From the NCBI GenBank assembly GCA_015039465.1, contig MU130363.1, forward strand, positions 62,001 through 126,000: DNA of 64,000 bases, in the 5' to 3' direction. This document shows positions 1 to 11,950 of this stretch, piece after piece. This DNA is from Phlegmacium glaucopus (Eukaryota; Basidiomycota; Agaricomycetes; Agaricales; Cortinariaceae). The notes below the pieces were generated by a model. The model was not told the DNA's origin. It searched no databases and saw only the letters and a program-made list of their open reading frames with translations. A program made the position numbers and the translations under genes. Numbering within the stretch: the stretch's first letter is position 1; every line of letters begins with the position of its first letter.

Positions 1-733
1 GTAACTTGAATAGAAACATCACCGTATTATATATAATGAAAAAGGCAAGGGTCCCCCCAAGGGGGCGAAATTTATGTACACTCCCAGTGAAGGCAAAGTC
101 CTAAATAAAGTCTGTAAATGTTTCAAATTTTTTAGGTCCCAATTCAATTATGTCGAGGAGGCACGGCCGTACCTAAAAGGGAGCCTTCAATGAAAAGTGG
201 AAGGAAGATTTTTCCACTCAAAATTCAGCTCCGGCATAACGTGGTGATGTACCGCACAGTGGAAAAAGCACTGATGTCACTCTCGCGAGCAGCTAGTGAA
301 TGCACCGACCATGAAGAGGAGTCGAAGAGATAAGACAGGGAATCAACCAGAATAATTAAATTGGAAAAGCTCGGGATTCATTTTAAGCCCAATGAAGTCA
401 AGACTTGAGAAGTACATCACAGGTGATAGCTGAAATAGAGCACAAAGAGAAATCCAAGATCGCCTACAGACGCCAGGTAACGACTTGCAGTCCAGTCCTT
501 GCTTGAAATACTTGACGGTTTCTAGAGATTCTAGATAGCAGCAGTATATTCACCGCAAAACCGGAAGATTTCAGCATAGAATAGTTCAATAATGGATGAT
601 ACAATCAAGATAGCGTGTCTAGTTCCAACCATGGCCAGGAAATAGAGTACAACAGGGGTCAATCAGAATACACGGTACAAAACCAGAAAGAGGAGGCCTA
701 GTAAGGAAGAAAAGCAGGTACAGAAACGTACGC
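1..733. other. Intergenic, no gene seen
   Basis: No reading frame here resembles a known protein and no RNA gene or repeat array was recognised. It lies just downstream of the MFS transporter stop codon, so part of it will be that gene's 3' untranslated region. Confidence 0.5.
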
Positions 734-3283
734 TCAAGTATTCAAAGTGCTTTCCTGTACTCTCGAAGTAGAGGATTCCTCGTTCGACCCTGGCTCTTCG
801 AGATCAGCCAGGCTTTGTCGATGATATTTATCGTCTTTGGGTATTCTGACGAGACTCAGAAGGCAGAACGAGATAGAGACGGCGGCGACGGAGACAAAGA
901 AGACCATGCGAGGATATATGGCGACTGTTTTTATGTATACGACTCCATAAATGAACGGACCTAATATCTGGGAGCTAACGGGAGAACCGTAATGAGTATA
1001 AGCCACGTAAACGACAAAATGTATCACACCTTATGGCCTGGATCAAGCTTATGGCCCCAAAAAGTTTTCCAATCTCTGTACCACCTCTCCTGGCATATAG
1101 CGCCAAAGCGACACTCTGTATAGCGGGATTGAAGCCTACGCCCAATGCGCCCAAGCTGCCAAAGAGGGCGAACAGTATCGGGCTTTGCGATAGTCCCATC
1201 GAAGCATAAGCGGCTACGTCAATTAATAGTGACACTCGTGCAAGATTTAAGTCAAATAAGGGAGAATGAATTTCCTTCTTGATTGTTTGGCGGGTTGTCA
1301 GAGTAGATGAGCTAGAAGAAGGCGAATTTAGGAGTGAGGTAGTTTCGGTGGGGGCAACAGGTAATTCGAGGACGAGGGGTTTTGGTTTCAAAATCTTGAT
1401 CGCAACTAAATGGGAATGGGCGAAGAGATGAGCATTTGAGAAGACTTATGAGTCGCAATTCTTACTTGGCAAAATGAGCGCTAGAAAGATGGCACGGATC
1501 CCGACCACGAGACTCAGCCAGTATCCGAGCTATAGGGTGATGAGAAGGATGGTGGGAAATATGCAAGACAGCCTACAGTTTCGGTACTCCACCTAAAAGT
1601 CGACGCGGCGTATTGAAATATGTAGGAGAATGAACCCTTTAAAGCCCAGCTTAGAATTTGATGAATCTATTTTAATGCAAGCTTACCATCAAGGCGACCG
1701 TAAAACCGTATGCAATAGCCAGGAAAGTCAGGTCCCAATCCTTTCTTGGCGCCTTCAAAGGATTCCCATTGACTTCCTCAATAGGCCCAAAGATCGTTAA
1801 TGGCCTCAGAAAAGCGAACAAGCGCTGCGCTTTGTTTAGGAACCCCGCAACAAGACTACGTCCATGGTCAAGTGGGACCCGGTGTGGCTCATCTGCATAT
1901 CTGGCCTTAGCAAGGCCCATGTGATTCTTTGTCAACGATTCGGGCATGATGAACCAGACCAAGCAGGAGTATAAGAGATGTAGGGTACCCCCCAGATAGA
2001 AAACTGAAAGAGCTTGGCCGGTGAAGCGGACAAGTAAGCTGCCGACTATAGGACCAAGCGCCATTCCAGTAAACATAAGACCTAAGTTTAACGAGAAAAT
2101 ACGAGATCTAAACGAGAATGGGATCAATAACCAAAACTCTTTATTCCTTTCAACTCACCTGTTACTCTCGCTGGATGTATCAGCTAGGTAACCATGGATG
2201 GCCGCAACCCCACCACTCATTCCTGTAAAGAATCAAATTAATCTTTATAATCGAGTGAACCAACGTGACAACGTGCCTCCAAGGGCGCCTTCTACCATAG
2301 GACCGACGACCAAGAACCAATATCCGCCAGGTATGTGCTTTGAGAAGAGGGTCACCATGATAAAATTGAAGTCAGTAAGAAGTAATCCTATAGCGGATAT
2401 TCCCATGACGCTTGTTCGGCCGTGTCGATCGGAAAACTATTGTTTAAGATAACATCAGTGGGGTCGCCTGACTAAAAACGTGAAGCTTACAGCTCCCCAC
2501 CAAGCAGTGGTAATGCAGCTAAGGATTCCCATGGACGCCGCGATGACTGATGAAATGAGTATCAGTCATCAAAGAAACTTCCGTTATCATACATGACAAA
2601 GCGATAGGCATTACTTCAAGAACCTTATTCGAGACAAAAATCGTATACATTGTACACGTAGAAGAAAAAAGAAAAGATATTTGTACGCACCAGTTGACAG
2701 CTTTGCAACAGCTGCTTGCACGATCGGATCTGAAGCACACCGTTGCTTTCTTGTTGGAGGGGTGTCTGCGTCATTGGATTGGATAGACTCCTCAATAATA
2801 AAGACACCAAAGATGTCCACAGAACCCGATTGGTGGGCCACAGCTGGGGTTCTATGGTCATTTGATTGCTGGACAAAATCAAGAATGTCCTGCTGTTGGG
2901 AACTTCCTCTAAAAATATCAGGCCTGTGAATGCTGCATGCAAGAGTGGTGTATATTTCAATACGAGGCGCAAGTGTCGATGAAGTTGCGATAGCTGTGAA
3001 TGGCATAGTCATCAATAACCTGGCATGAACCCCATGAAAACGTGATATTTTGGAATTTAATGCAGCGAACTGACCACCATGGCGACGGAGTCTTCCACCA
3101 GGGAAGTTTGGATTTCTTATTCAGTTCACCACCCGCGTACGGTCCATGGGAGCCTTTCAAAGGAGATCTTTCGCTTTGATGCTGAAGTGGTTCAGTCGCC
3201 TCTAATTCGCTATCTGGTAAACCAAGAGCTTCTGGTTGAGGAACGGCCGTAGATCGTGATGTGTGTCCTTGGGAGTTTTCCAT
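734..3283 (-). CDS. MFS transporter (DHA1-like, 12 TM)
   Basis: Major facilitator transporter of the plasma or vacuolar membrane; substrate unknown. The start at 3283 opens a hydrophilic N-terminus ending in TPSPWW. An intron (donor gtcagttc) then leads to the conserved MTMPFTAIATSSTLAPRIEI block with LACSIHRPDIF near 2.95 kb. The next exons give ITTAWWGA and SDRHGRTSVMG, the MFS motif A, followed by SRIFSLNLGLMFTGMALGPI and LLVRFTG. After a cytoplasmic loop, the C-terminal half carries FQYAASTFRWSTET, then ILFALFGSLGALGVGFNPAIQ and ILGPFIYGVVYIKTV. It ends in a Ser-rich tail and a stop at 734-736. At least six introns are needed. The order of blocks matches basidiomycete tetracycline-resistance-like MFS proteins. 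It lies 5.2 kb from the terpene synthase, so a link to terpenoid export is possible but not shown. Confidence 0.85.
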
Positions 3284-3467
3284 TGGCCAGATTTTTCAGG
3301 TAGAAAAAATGACAGTACTTGCTCTGCACCGTGAAGGTGATAGTGATGGCGATAGGAGAGACTAGAGCCGTACGGGATACATATAGCTTGTCTGCTAAAA
3401 TAAAACGTCAGCAATGTGCCGGGAGTCAGTGGGATGCCGAGTTATCTTATCTCTGACTACAACACTG

Positions 3468-4067
3468 ATGGTAAGGCTTATAATACCAGAGGATTCTCGC
3501 CCTCAACTGACTTATACACCATGAATAGTCTCAAACCGTCGATATTCCCCAAGAAATCAAAGATTCACTTCGAAAATTCCGTTTCGCACGACGGAGCACC
3601 GGGAATGCCGCGCTGGTTATCAAGATCAATAAAGCGAAACTTGTGATGGAAGAGGTAGAACATTTCGACGATATCAGTATCGAAGAATTGGCCGAAGGTA
3701 TGCAAAATCGGCGTCTTGAAGGCGGGGAGACCAACTCGGGGAAGCAACTTACTCTTGCTTTTGCAGAACTTCCCGAAAACTCCCCCCGATACGTTGTGCT
3801 CTCTTACGAGCTCAAGCATAAAGATGGAAGGACATCATTTCCTCTAGTTCTTATCAATTGGTCACCAATGACAAGCGAGACAGGCATGCTCACTTTACAT
3901 GCCAGTGCTCTCCTCAATTTCCAGATAACAGTACGCTTTTTTCAATGGTTTCAGGTGTCTTTTAATCCTTCGATTCCATCCAGGCTGATTTAAGTAAAGT
4001 CATCGAGATGAGGGATGGCCCCGAAGGCCTTACCAAAGAAGAAATTGACGCAAAACTACTTGTCTGA
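3468..4067 (+). CDS. GMF1: Glia maturation factor (ADF-H, Arp2/3 debranching)
   Basis: ADF/cofilin-homology protein that binds Arp2/3 complex, inhibits branching and promotes debranching of actin filaments in the cytosol. Model: exons 3468-3470, 3529-3697, 3767-3930 and 3984-4067, giving 139 aa, the usual GMF length. The first coding exon is only the ATG, followed at once by gtaagg. The acceptor atag at 3525-3528 opens SQTVDIPQEIKDSLRKFRFA. The 69-nt intron 3698-3766 has no stop and keeps frame, but removing it restores the family sequence ISIEELAEELPENSPRYVVL. Diagnostic residues are SYELKHKDGRTSFPLVLINWSP and the C-terminal helix DLSKVIEMRDGPEGLTKEEI. It is divergent from the MFS gene, 184 bp away. 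Confidence 0.93.
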
Positions 4068-4596
4068 TAAGTTGTACGAAATATTATGCATGTGTAAGTT
4101 GCTTGGACTATTCGAATCAATTAATACCACACCGTGTACGAGCAGGATTTGAATGGGATACCAATTGGATGTTACATTGCATGGATCATTTACATTATAC
4201 ATAGATAATTTATTTGCATCACGGGATTCTGGCGTTCAGCTTCCAGGACAATCACCCAAGTGCCATGTCATCATTTCAATTTACAAAGCAACCTGCCTTC
4301 TTCCATGGTGTAATGGATACCATAAAAAAACCTAGGTAAGCTAAATGACAATAGACGAGTCTCGTCTGCTCTGTGAGCAGCCCGCGGAACAGTCAAATCC
4401 AGACAAAAAGAATATCTAGGCTGTATAGTGCCAATTGCGGGACCGCACAATGAAGTTATTATTAGATTAATATACAATCAGCACTCCTGAATGATGAAAA
4501 GACAATGTAGGCACACAGAAATTAACGACCAGGCCTGACGGATTGCGCTAGACTGGTACTGCTTCCCAAAATCTAACAGTTAGGAGGAAGCAGCCT
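4068..4596. other. Intergenic, no gene seen
   Basis: AT-rich spacer between GMF and the SH3 relic. Short open frames are present but none resembles a protein family. Confidence 0.4.
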
Positions 4597-4905
4597 CTAA
4601 GAAGAATAGCTTTGATCCAAATACTCGTTCGGCACCATGCCCTGCTCTCCCTAACAATCTATACATAAAGACCATCCATCCTCATATTCAGCCAAAACAG
4701 GTAGCGTCTCGGCAACGCAAATGGTCAACTCATCAGGTAGAGATGGGATAAAGGTGCAGACGACGGTTGTTGAATATGGCGACAAAAATGTCAAGCCGGG
4801 TTGAGTAGACGGGCGAGGCGAACGCGGATGAGGATGATGAGACTGGCGACGCCGCGTACTGAAATACGGCATCGTTGTTGTAGGAGATAGGCGGTATAGA
4901 TACAT
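4597..4905 (-). pseudogene. SH3-domain gene relic with in-frame TAG
   Basis: The minus strand encodes the C-terminal part of an SH3 domain of the kind found at the end of basidiomycete membrane SH3 proteins: VVCTFIPSLPDELTICVAET, then LPVLAEYEDGWSLCIDC. Translation stops at a TAG, but the same frame continues beyond it with GEQGMVPNEYLDQS, the expected last strands of an SH3 domain, and reaches a natural stop at 4597. One nonsense codon therefore splits a recognisable domain. No matching membrane segment or clean upstream exons were found. A Ser-rich stretch precedes the SH3 part, partly in another frame. An intact, related SH3 protein is encoded at 42.1-43.2 kb. The alternative, that an intron removes the TAG, lacks suitable splice sites by eye. 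Confidence 0.65.
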
Positions 4906-5247
4906 CAGACAGAGCTAGAGCTCGAGAATTCTCGTTTCCTGGAAATTCTATTCAACAGCTGTCCATGACACATAAGATAGTGGGCGTACTGAAGGAAAAT
5001 TTGGGTTCATACGATGCTCCAGTGCCATAACGCATGCCAACGGCGCTTGAACGCGGCCACAAGAATCGAGGTGCGCGTTCTGCTTTTCTAGTCTCTTTGG
5101 GCGAGAAGAACAGCTTTTCGTCTGCAACCCTAAGTCGAACTCACTGGAGAAAAGTAAACAACATACTTACTTCGGTTGCCGTTAGGCTTTAAATGAGTGA
5201 GAAGCCCTCGATGTCTGAGTACAATTTCCCTTTAAAAAATAACACTG

Positions 5248-5586
5248 TTAAAGGAACTCGAACAGAACAAGGACGAACTTGCTTTCCGAACCAGCAGGTA
5301 GTGCCACCTGGATAGGAGACGGCACACCCGTTAACACCAGGGTCGATGTCATCAACTCCCATCGCCGCATCTTCGAAAGGGTCGTCTTCACCGCAAAGCT
5401 CGGATGCACGTCTTCATGATCCCTTTTGAAATAAGTTTGGGCGCGAGTCGTGTATACCACAGAGAGTTTGGCGGATGGCGCTGGCTCGCTCGACATGGTT
5501 GCAGTTAGGCTCGCACAAGGGTCAATGAGGCCTATTGTGATAAAGGGCAGGACTCGGAGGGCGGGCGCCAATAACTTTTCACGCAT
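5248..5586 (-). CDS. Unrecognised ORF, possible SH3-relic N-terminus
   Basis: An open frame of 112 codons on the same strand and upstream of the SH3 relic. It begins with a hydrophobic stretch (LLAPALRVLPFITIGLI) and is otherwise of mixed composition. I do not recognise the product. It could be the decayed extracellular part of the SH3 gene, whose usual layout is signal peptide, ectodomain, membrane segment and SH3, or a chance frame. No splice connection could be established. Confidence 0.2.
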   Translation of the reverse strand: MREKLLAPALRVLPFITIGLIDPCASLTATMSSEPAPSAKLSVVYTTRAQTYFKRDHEDVHPSFAVKTTLSKMRRWELMTSTLVLTGVPSPIQVALPAGSESKFVLVLFEFL

Positions 5587-5589
5587 TTA

Positions 5590-6901
5590 TGGAGAACGGA
5601 AGATGATAAAGCTGAAAGGAATGTGCTCTACAAATAATCTTGGAGGATAAAATTGTAACTTATATACTTCAAGTGTGACTGGGATACTAATTTCGCTCGC
5701 CTTAGGTCTGCCTAAAGTTAGTACGGCAGTGCAGAAATTTTTACATCAATAAAGGTTTTTAGAAGTAAGCAGAGTTGCATTGAAGCCGCAGTCACCTGAA
5801 AAGCTGCTCAAAAGCAGCATAGTAGCGCAAATTCGAGATGGAGTTGCAGACATCGGTACGCCTGCGTGTCAGTTTGGGTTCCAAAGAAGGCTACAAAAGA
5901 AAGTCAGATAACTCGCAACAAAAGCAATTTTTGACTTACCGTGCCTGTCTCTACGTCGTCAGAAACAGGAATTCCTTGGCCTAGCCCAAGCCTAGCCTTT
6001 GTTTGTTGTGCCAAACATGAGACAAACAGTGGCTCCATAAAATCATACTTACGCGCGCTTCTTTTTGAATCATAAACTTGTCTCCAACGACATGCTAGTA
6101 GCCAGACTGCCAGGTTGAAAAGTCATCGAATACGAAGTAAACGATGAAGTTGAAATATCAGGCAGGGCAACGACGGCGGTTGTTGGAGGAAAATCGCCAG
6201 CACTATATCCATTATCGCTTTTTTCAGCGGCCGAGGCAGATTATCATGTCGTTGATCGGTAGATTGAATTGACATTTCCAAGGAGAATTGTTGTGCTCTT
6301 CACGAGCAAAATGACGGTAATATTTTAGCAGACATCTCAAGAATAGTAGTCAGGTGGCGAAACTGAAGGACGGCTCGACAAGTTGAAAGACAAAGGCTGC
6401 CGGCAGGCTTTCTGAACGAAATTAGCACTACATGATGGTAGAATGGATAAATAAAATATAAATAAACCCCCAGAAAGTATGTAAAATCACGCATGAACGT
6501 TCTTGGTACGAGCCTTACATAAGGGCATAAATATCAATGCGCGATTATGATAGGGTCGAGGATCGCTCCATCATGATCTTCCGGATAGTGGAGACGGGTA
6601 AAGAGCAGTGTAGTGTGGATTGTGAAAAGTAAAAATTGATGCGCATTTGATGGGTTCTGGAATAGTGTAGTTAAGCGCCAGGGTACATGCTGAAACCCCG
6701 CATAACGGATGGTTACGAGGTCTACCAAGGTTCAAACGTTCACACCTCATAAGAAAAAAACGGAATGAATCTTGTTCCTCGTGTTACAGTCATTTACTAC
6801 AAGTACAGTGTGTTGATGATATAGATAATACAGACTTGTTCAAAAAAGAATGGCCGCACAAAATATTTCGGAGATGTGATCAGCCATTATTTCTTCCAAC
6901 T
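5590..6901. other. Intergenic, no gene seen
   Basis: About 1.3 kb without a convincing coding region. Small open frames occur on both strands, but none has family-like sequence or consistent splice sites. Confidence 0.45.
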
Positions 6902-8182
6902 TCAGTTTTCTTTCTTCTCGGCAGCTCTTTTGTGAATTTTTGTATAATGGTCAGCGTCTGTACCGGCAGGGACGGCCTCTATCGGTCCCTGAATCATCCC
7001 ATGCACTGCAGGCATGTTCTGCCTTCTTTCTTCACGAATTAAGTCAAGATCATGCGAAAGAAACCCGTGCCCAGCGACAGGTCCCCAATAACTTGTACCA
7101 GCAATGGACCCAAGGATACTGAAAATGAATATATGAGACCACGGGCCCGCAGATATTTCTATGACTCTAAAATATAGACCCACCAGGAGCCAACGAGAAT
7201 AGACAAATAAAACCTGTACTGAGAGTACCATTTTGGGGCTGAAGGGAAATAAATGGTGTGAGTCGAACAAAGGTTTCGAGGACTCAGAGCAACGACTTAC
7301 TCCACCCGGCAGTCGTAGCTTTTGAATCAGCAAGCCAGAGACCGGTGAATCCCGTCCACTGTAAAAGCAAAGCCATCATGGGTTGCATCCCCAAAGTCGG
7401 CCAAGCGATTAGCATGGGCGCAGCCCCGAGTGCGAGACGAGCGTAGCCTTTCTGGCCTCCGTAGCCAGCCATTTCCATGCCCCAATGGAGGGCGCCTACA
7501 GATAGTTCAGTCAAACGTATACAAATGAAGACTGTTGATCATGATTGGACGAACCTAGGAATGATAACATCACTGCCCCATAGGTCACTTGTAGATTTAA
7601 CGCTTGATCAAGGACGGTGAGGGCTACTCCTGGGTCTATCCCTATCGCCGCACCACTAGCTGCTAGTTGAGCTTGATGCGCGAGGTACACAGTCGTGGCC
7701 GAAGCTCCGATATATGGAAGTCCACCTAAATTGAATATAAGAATGAATATTTCTTATGCAACAAACGTCAGGAATCACCGGCCAATCCAAGGACTAAAAT
7801 TGGTTCTGGTACTTGATGAGCAACATCTGAGGTGATTTTAATCTATTTTACCATTGGCACTTAAGCTAGATTACAGATATCCAACACTGACTCTACTCAC
7901 AAATGATTCAGTGTCTGAAACGCTGTCTGTTGTCACATTGGCGCCTGAAATAACTTTGGCAAGATCAGCGGCAGAGTTTCCAAGCTCCTCTTTGACATTC
8001 GTCGCTGCGTGTTCCAGGGTTTGGCTACCCGGACGCATTGAGACACTGCTCGCAACAGTGCGTGCATGTAATCTGAGAGTCGCAGTGGTGCCCAAGCGAA
8101 TTGGGCGTGCGATAGGGGTAAACCGATAGATGGCGAGCGGGATGTTCTTTGAACGTAGAATAGGACGGAAGAGAAAGCTCAT
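6902..8182 (-). CDS. DUF3429 (TMEM69-like) mitochondrial membrane protein
   Basis: Member of the DUF3429/TMEM69 family, small multispanning proteins predicted in the mitochondrial inner membrane; molecular role unknown. The start at 8182 gives MSFLFRPILRSKNIPLAIYR, an Arg-rich, acid-free presequence. Later exons encode ILVLGLAGGLPYIGAS, LGALHWGMEMAGYGGQKGYA, LALGAAPMLIAWPTL and LLLQWTGFTGLWLADSKATT. The last exon ends GPVAGHGFLSHDLDLIREER and continues to a Lys-rich tail with the stop at 6902. LGALHWG, AWPTL and QWxGFTGLWxxDxxAT are family hallmarks. Several introns separate these blocks. It is co-directional with the terpene synthase 0.3 kb upstream, with no functional link implied. Confidence 0.85.
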
Positions 8183-8486
8183 GTTGGTATGAGATGAAGG
8201 TGAGCGTGAGCCTAGGACGGGTTTAAGAAGCCATAATGACGTCACTGGAATAAGAAAATGATATATATACAAAAGCGAGTATTGTAGACTAGGTTGCTAT
8301 ATTTATTTATTTATAAATGTCGAAACGCAACCTGGCTTACTGTATCTTTGAAAGAACGTTGCTTTTGAAATAAGGGTGAAGGCCGAAGATCGAAGGTAGG
8401 ATGAAAACCGTCATCGTAAAAAATGCGGTATAAAGATAGAAACGCAGTCCAAAGGATGAAAGGTCCAAAGGTGAACACTTCATAAG

Positions 8487-10050
8487 CTAAGAAACAGCGA
8501 TTAATGCACTCTGATTGCCGAACGAAGACTCTAGAGCGCAACTGACTTCATGGATTTCAGGGACCTTGGCGGGCAAGGACGGTGACAATTCGTCAATCTC
8601 CAAGGGCAGGAGTGCTACAACCCTATGACGCTTCACCTCCAAACCCTCAGAACCAAAGTATCGATGGGTTTGGAAGCTCCAATGAAGCGATCTATCAGGA
8701 ATGTATATTGTCAAATGGGCGGTGTATATAGAGGGGGAAGAGGGGAACATACCCAACAATCCAGTCCTGGAGGCCTTGAACATATCGCGCGACCATGTCG
8801 TCGATCTCTGGGCTCCAAGATGGGAGTTTCTTCTTATTAGCACAAAATGTATCGATGGTCTGCGCACAAAGTTCGCCAACATAGTCAACAGCGCTCTGAA
8901 GGTCGTGACCATGGTATTTCATGAGTATGCAAATCATGTTGTGAGTATCTCCTCGAGCCTGTTCCTTGTTGTACGAGAAGATATCCTATACGATGAATGA
9001 TTGAGCTAATTTTCATCATCATTTTAAAGTCAACCCACGTTTGACCAGGTCACGAGGTCATTCGTCCCCTGATTGAGTGCCTCGATCACTGGGTGTTCGA
9101 CAACGAAATCGGGAAGATCAATGTCGAGAGCGTATCTAAGTTGCGAAATTTTTAGTTACGAGAGTGGTGATGAGTCAAATTAACTGACTCTATGAGGGCC
9201 CAGCAAGGCTTACAGCCTACGGCAGTCAAATTCAGTTATTGGATGATGGAATAGCGTATAGATTAAATTCACCTGACGTATCTCTGCGGACATCGATATA
9301 GGACTCAAGGTCGGGAACAATACCTTGGTCTCTGGCTTGAGTCTGAATGTTGACTGCCTCGAAAAAGAGTTCAAGAGTTTCCTTAAAACGTGCTTGTGCG
9401 CCAGGTCCACAGTCAGAGATGCAACGTCCCCAGAAGCTAAGAAAAGAACCGAAAAGATGACATGAGTTAGCTCACAAGTAAAATGGGCGTCGATCATTGA
9501 TAAAAAAAATGTGGCTTACTCTCGTGCGAGTTTTCCAGGGTTAAGCTCAGCCGCCGGTTGCTCTTTTCCAACACCATTGGTGGGCATATACTTCTCGGTG
9601 AACCAAAGTGCATTCATAACGACATCCGCGAGGACATCGGTCTCGCGAGTCATCATGCCATCGCTAATATTATCCCTACGGGTTTTATAAAAAAGGAAGC
9701 AAGGATAATCGGTTAGTTGTATGTCGTAATACTTTTGTAGAAAAATCGCACAGATGAAAGAGATAGTTCATAAAATCCGACACCACACGAAGTCGTTCTG
9801 GAGAGGCGGTGTGATAGCAGTAAGCTGTGAGTTCACCGGCTTGTAGACCACGAAGGGCTCGACGCTGTTTAGCATTCAAGTCTGGACAATTGGTGTCCAA
9901 CCAATCAACAGACTGCTTAGCGACTTCGTCCCCGTTGACGTTATAAGACAGCGGGAAGGTGCAATGGGACACAAGGTCGGGAATGATGAACGAGGTGGAT
10001 TGCTTGGCGTCGACTTGTGAGGACGAGGACGGGGACGAGGGGGAGTGCAT
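8487..10050 (-). CDS. Sesquiterpene synthase (class I, DNISD/NSE)
   Basis: Class I terpene cyclase, expected to ionise farnesyl diphosphate in the cytosol and release a sesquiterpene; product not predictable here. Seven exons read in phase: 10050-9752, 9675-9520, 9436-9273, 9216-9189, 9135-9039, 8985-8753 and 8691-8487, giving 393 aa. Motifs: FIIPDLVSHCTF near residue 25; first metal site FHLDNISDGM with DNISD at 101-105, split by an intron whose donor is GTGCGA; effector RDTSG at 203-207; NSE triad NDIFSYNKE at 248-256, also split by an intron; and the C-terminal HRY pair (R336, Y337). All catalytic signatures are present. The protein is longer than the usual 330-350 aa because of extra N- and C-terminal residues. 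No P450 or oxidoreductase lies nearby. Confidence 0.93.
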
Positions 10051-11717
10051 CGTAATGAGGCGTCAAGGGGGAAGCGAAAGGTCAAGATGAGTGGTAGCGA
10101 AATAAAATCCTCAAGGAGGAACTTCACGAAGAACATGTCGAATTATCAATCTCCTTTTTAAAGCAGAGGGAACAGGAATTTAGAAGTGTTGTTTGTATTC
10201 AGATCCATCTTCCCGCATTCCCCGTGTAGGTCAACCGGTCAATTACAGAACAGATCCATCCGTTTTGAAAGACAATAGCTTAATTCCCGACAGATCCCTG
10301 GCCACCAGATTTAGTAAAACAAAAAAGGAACGAAGACCGGATCCCCAGACATACATCCAATTCTTTCACGGACCAGTTCAGAATAAATAAAGGACTTTGT
10401 TCAGAACGCTCTTCGCCTAAAACGGATGGCTATTAGTCCGACCATTCGTCCGGCGGGGCTTGTGGTCAATCACCATGGATGAACATGATGATTAATCTCT
10501 GTGGAGCAGGGTATTCTACAGCAGGTGGCCGTGGTCAAAGCAATGGAAGGGGCCATCACGTCGCGGCAGTCCACGTTGCGGGCATGGGTTATAGCCAAGG
10601 CCCCAAACGATTGACAAACCTTTTTCATTATTGTTTACATTCGCAATGACCCAAATTGCAATATTAGACGGTCACGGTGTCACATGAGAATTTACAAGTT
10701 ATTTTAAGGTCACGGCACGAGTGACGGCGGCAATGAGCGGCAACGTTGGGGTTATGTCAGTGTCACTCGAGGATATATGATAATAGGGTTTCGTACTCAC
10801 ACAAAACTCTGGTAAAATAATTACCCGAATATTGATTCCGCGCAGCTTTGAAAAATTTCATGGAATTAACGACAGTCTGCTCATTTATGTAAAATCCCAC
10901 TATCCGAGTCGAGATCAAGTAGAAAGGGGAGGATATTTGTGAGGCACGTTGGAAGCACGATAACTTGAAGCACATAACACTGCTCTGTAAACCGAACAGC
11001 AGATACATAATGAGAGAAGGTTTGTTACATGGACCACCTCCTCTGTGCTGCGTTTTTTGGTAGCCGGTGAGAAATCTGGGAGCCGGAGGCTGTTTGGCAG
11101 GAGTTCGAGCTGTGGGGATTTTTGTTCTTTTAGACATAATTCGTGAGAATGCAGACGGTGAGGAAGACTGGTGGCAATAGGAACCGCGATGGAAGTCGAT
11201 GTACGGACCGCAGCTTCTTCCATTGGTCCCATCATGGTAGGACCGGACTTGACGGTTGAGAATATTTTATATTCTACATTATCGATAATATTTACTGATC
11301 GAAGATCACAATAGCAAAAAAGCTATTTATCAATGACCGGCGGCAGGGAGCAACTGATCGTTCATGTTTTTGATGGTCCCTAAATCGCTCAAAAACATCT
11401 ACCTAAAGGTAGCGGGGATGATAATCGGAATTGCTTGAGCCTTGCGGTTTTGGCTGAAGGAAGACGACGAGCTACCAAATCAAAATTTAAATCAACATAA
11501 GCTAGATTTTATAATAAATATTTACCATACATACATCATTTAAACACTGTTTTGACTAGTTATGCAAAACATATTGTGTAAACGACCGTGACACCTTTCG
11601 TTTTGAAAAATTCGACCAAGTCCCAGTCCTCAACTCCTGGTGGGGAAAGATATGACCCGCGAGAGTCTATATGGTCACGAGCTTGTGCAAATAACAGCTG
11701 GTAATGGCATCCTCAGG

Positions 11718-11833
11718 CTGTGTGGTACTAGTGATTTGGTGGGCAGTGTGATTTGGAGAATCATGATGTTAGCTACCTGGGACTGGGATTAGTGGCTTCT
11801 CGCCCGAGTGCACAGGAAGTGCCTGTGCCAGCG
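11718..11833 (+). repeat. 116-bp direct repeat, copy A
   Basis: Runs from CTGTGTGGTACTAGTG to GTGCCAGCG. The second copy starts 233 bp downstream and is the same length, with roughly four-fifths identity by eye. The shared core includes TTTGGTGGGCAGTGT, GGAGAATCAT and CACAGGAAGTGCC. It is not a tRNA and has no visible coding potential, so it may be a fragment of a dispersed repeat family. Confidence 0.7.
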
Positions 11834-11950
11834 CTTTTACATCTGGAACGAAATGATAACTAGGTCGTGATACATCAATAAACAATCATGATGCTAGGTA
11901 TGATACAAATCTAGGTACATAACCATCATGATACTGATTGTTCTAGCATC

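Noticed and set aside
2198..2452. Plus-strand open frame over the MFS gene
   Set aside because: It lies opposite MFS exons carrying SDRHGRTSVMG, so it is a shadow frame.
10763..11235. Two overlapping minus-strand frames upstream of the terpene synthase
   Set aside because: No recognisable motifs or splice sites, and the compositions look random. Kept only as a note in the intergenic entry.
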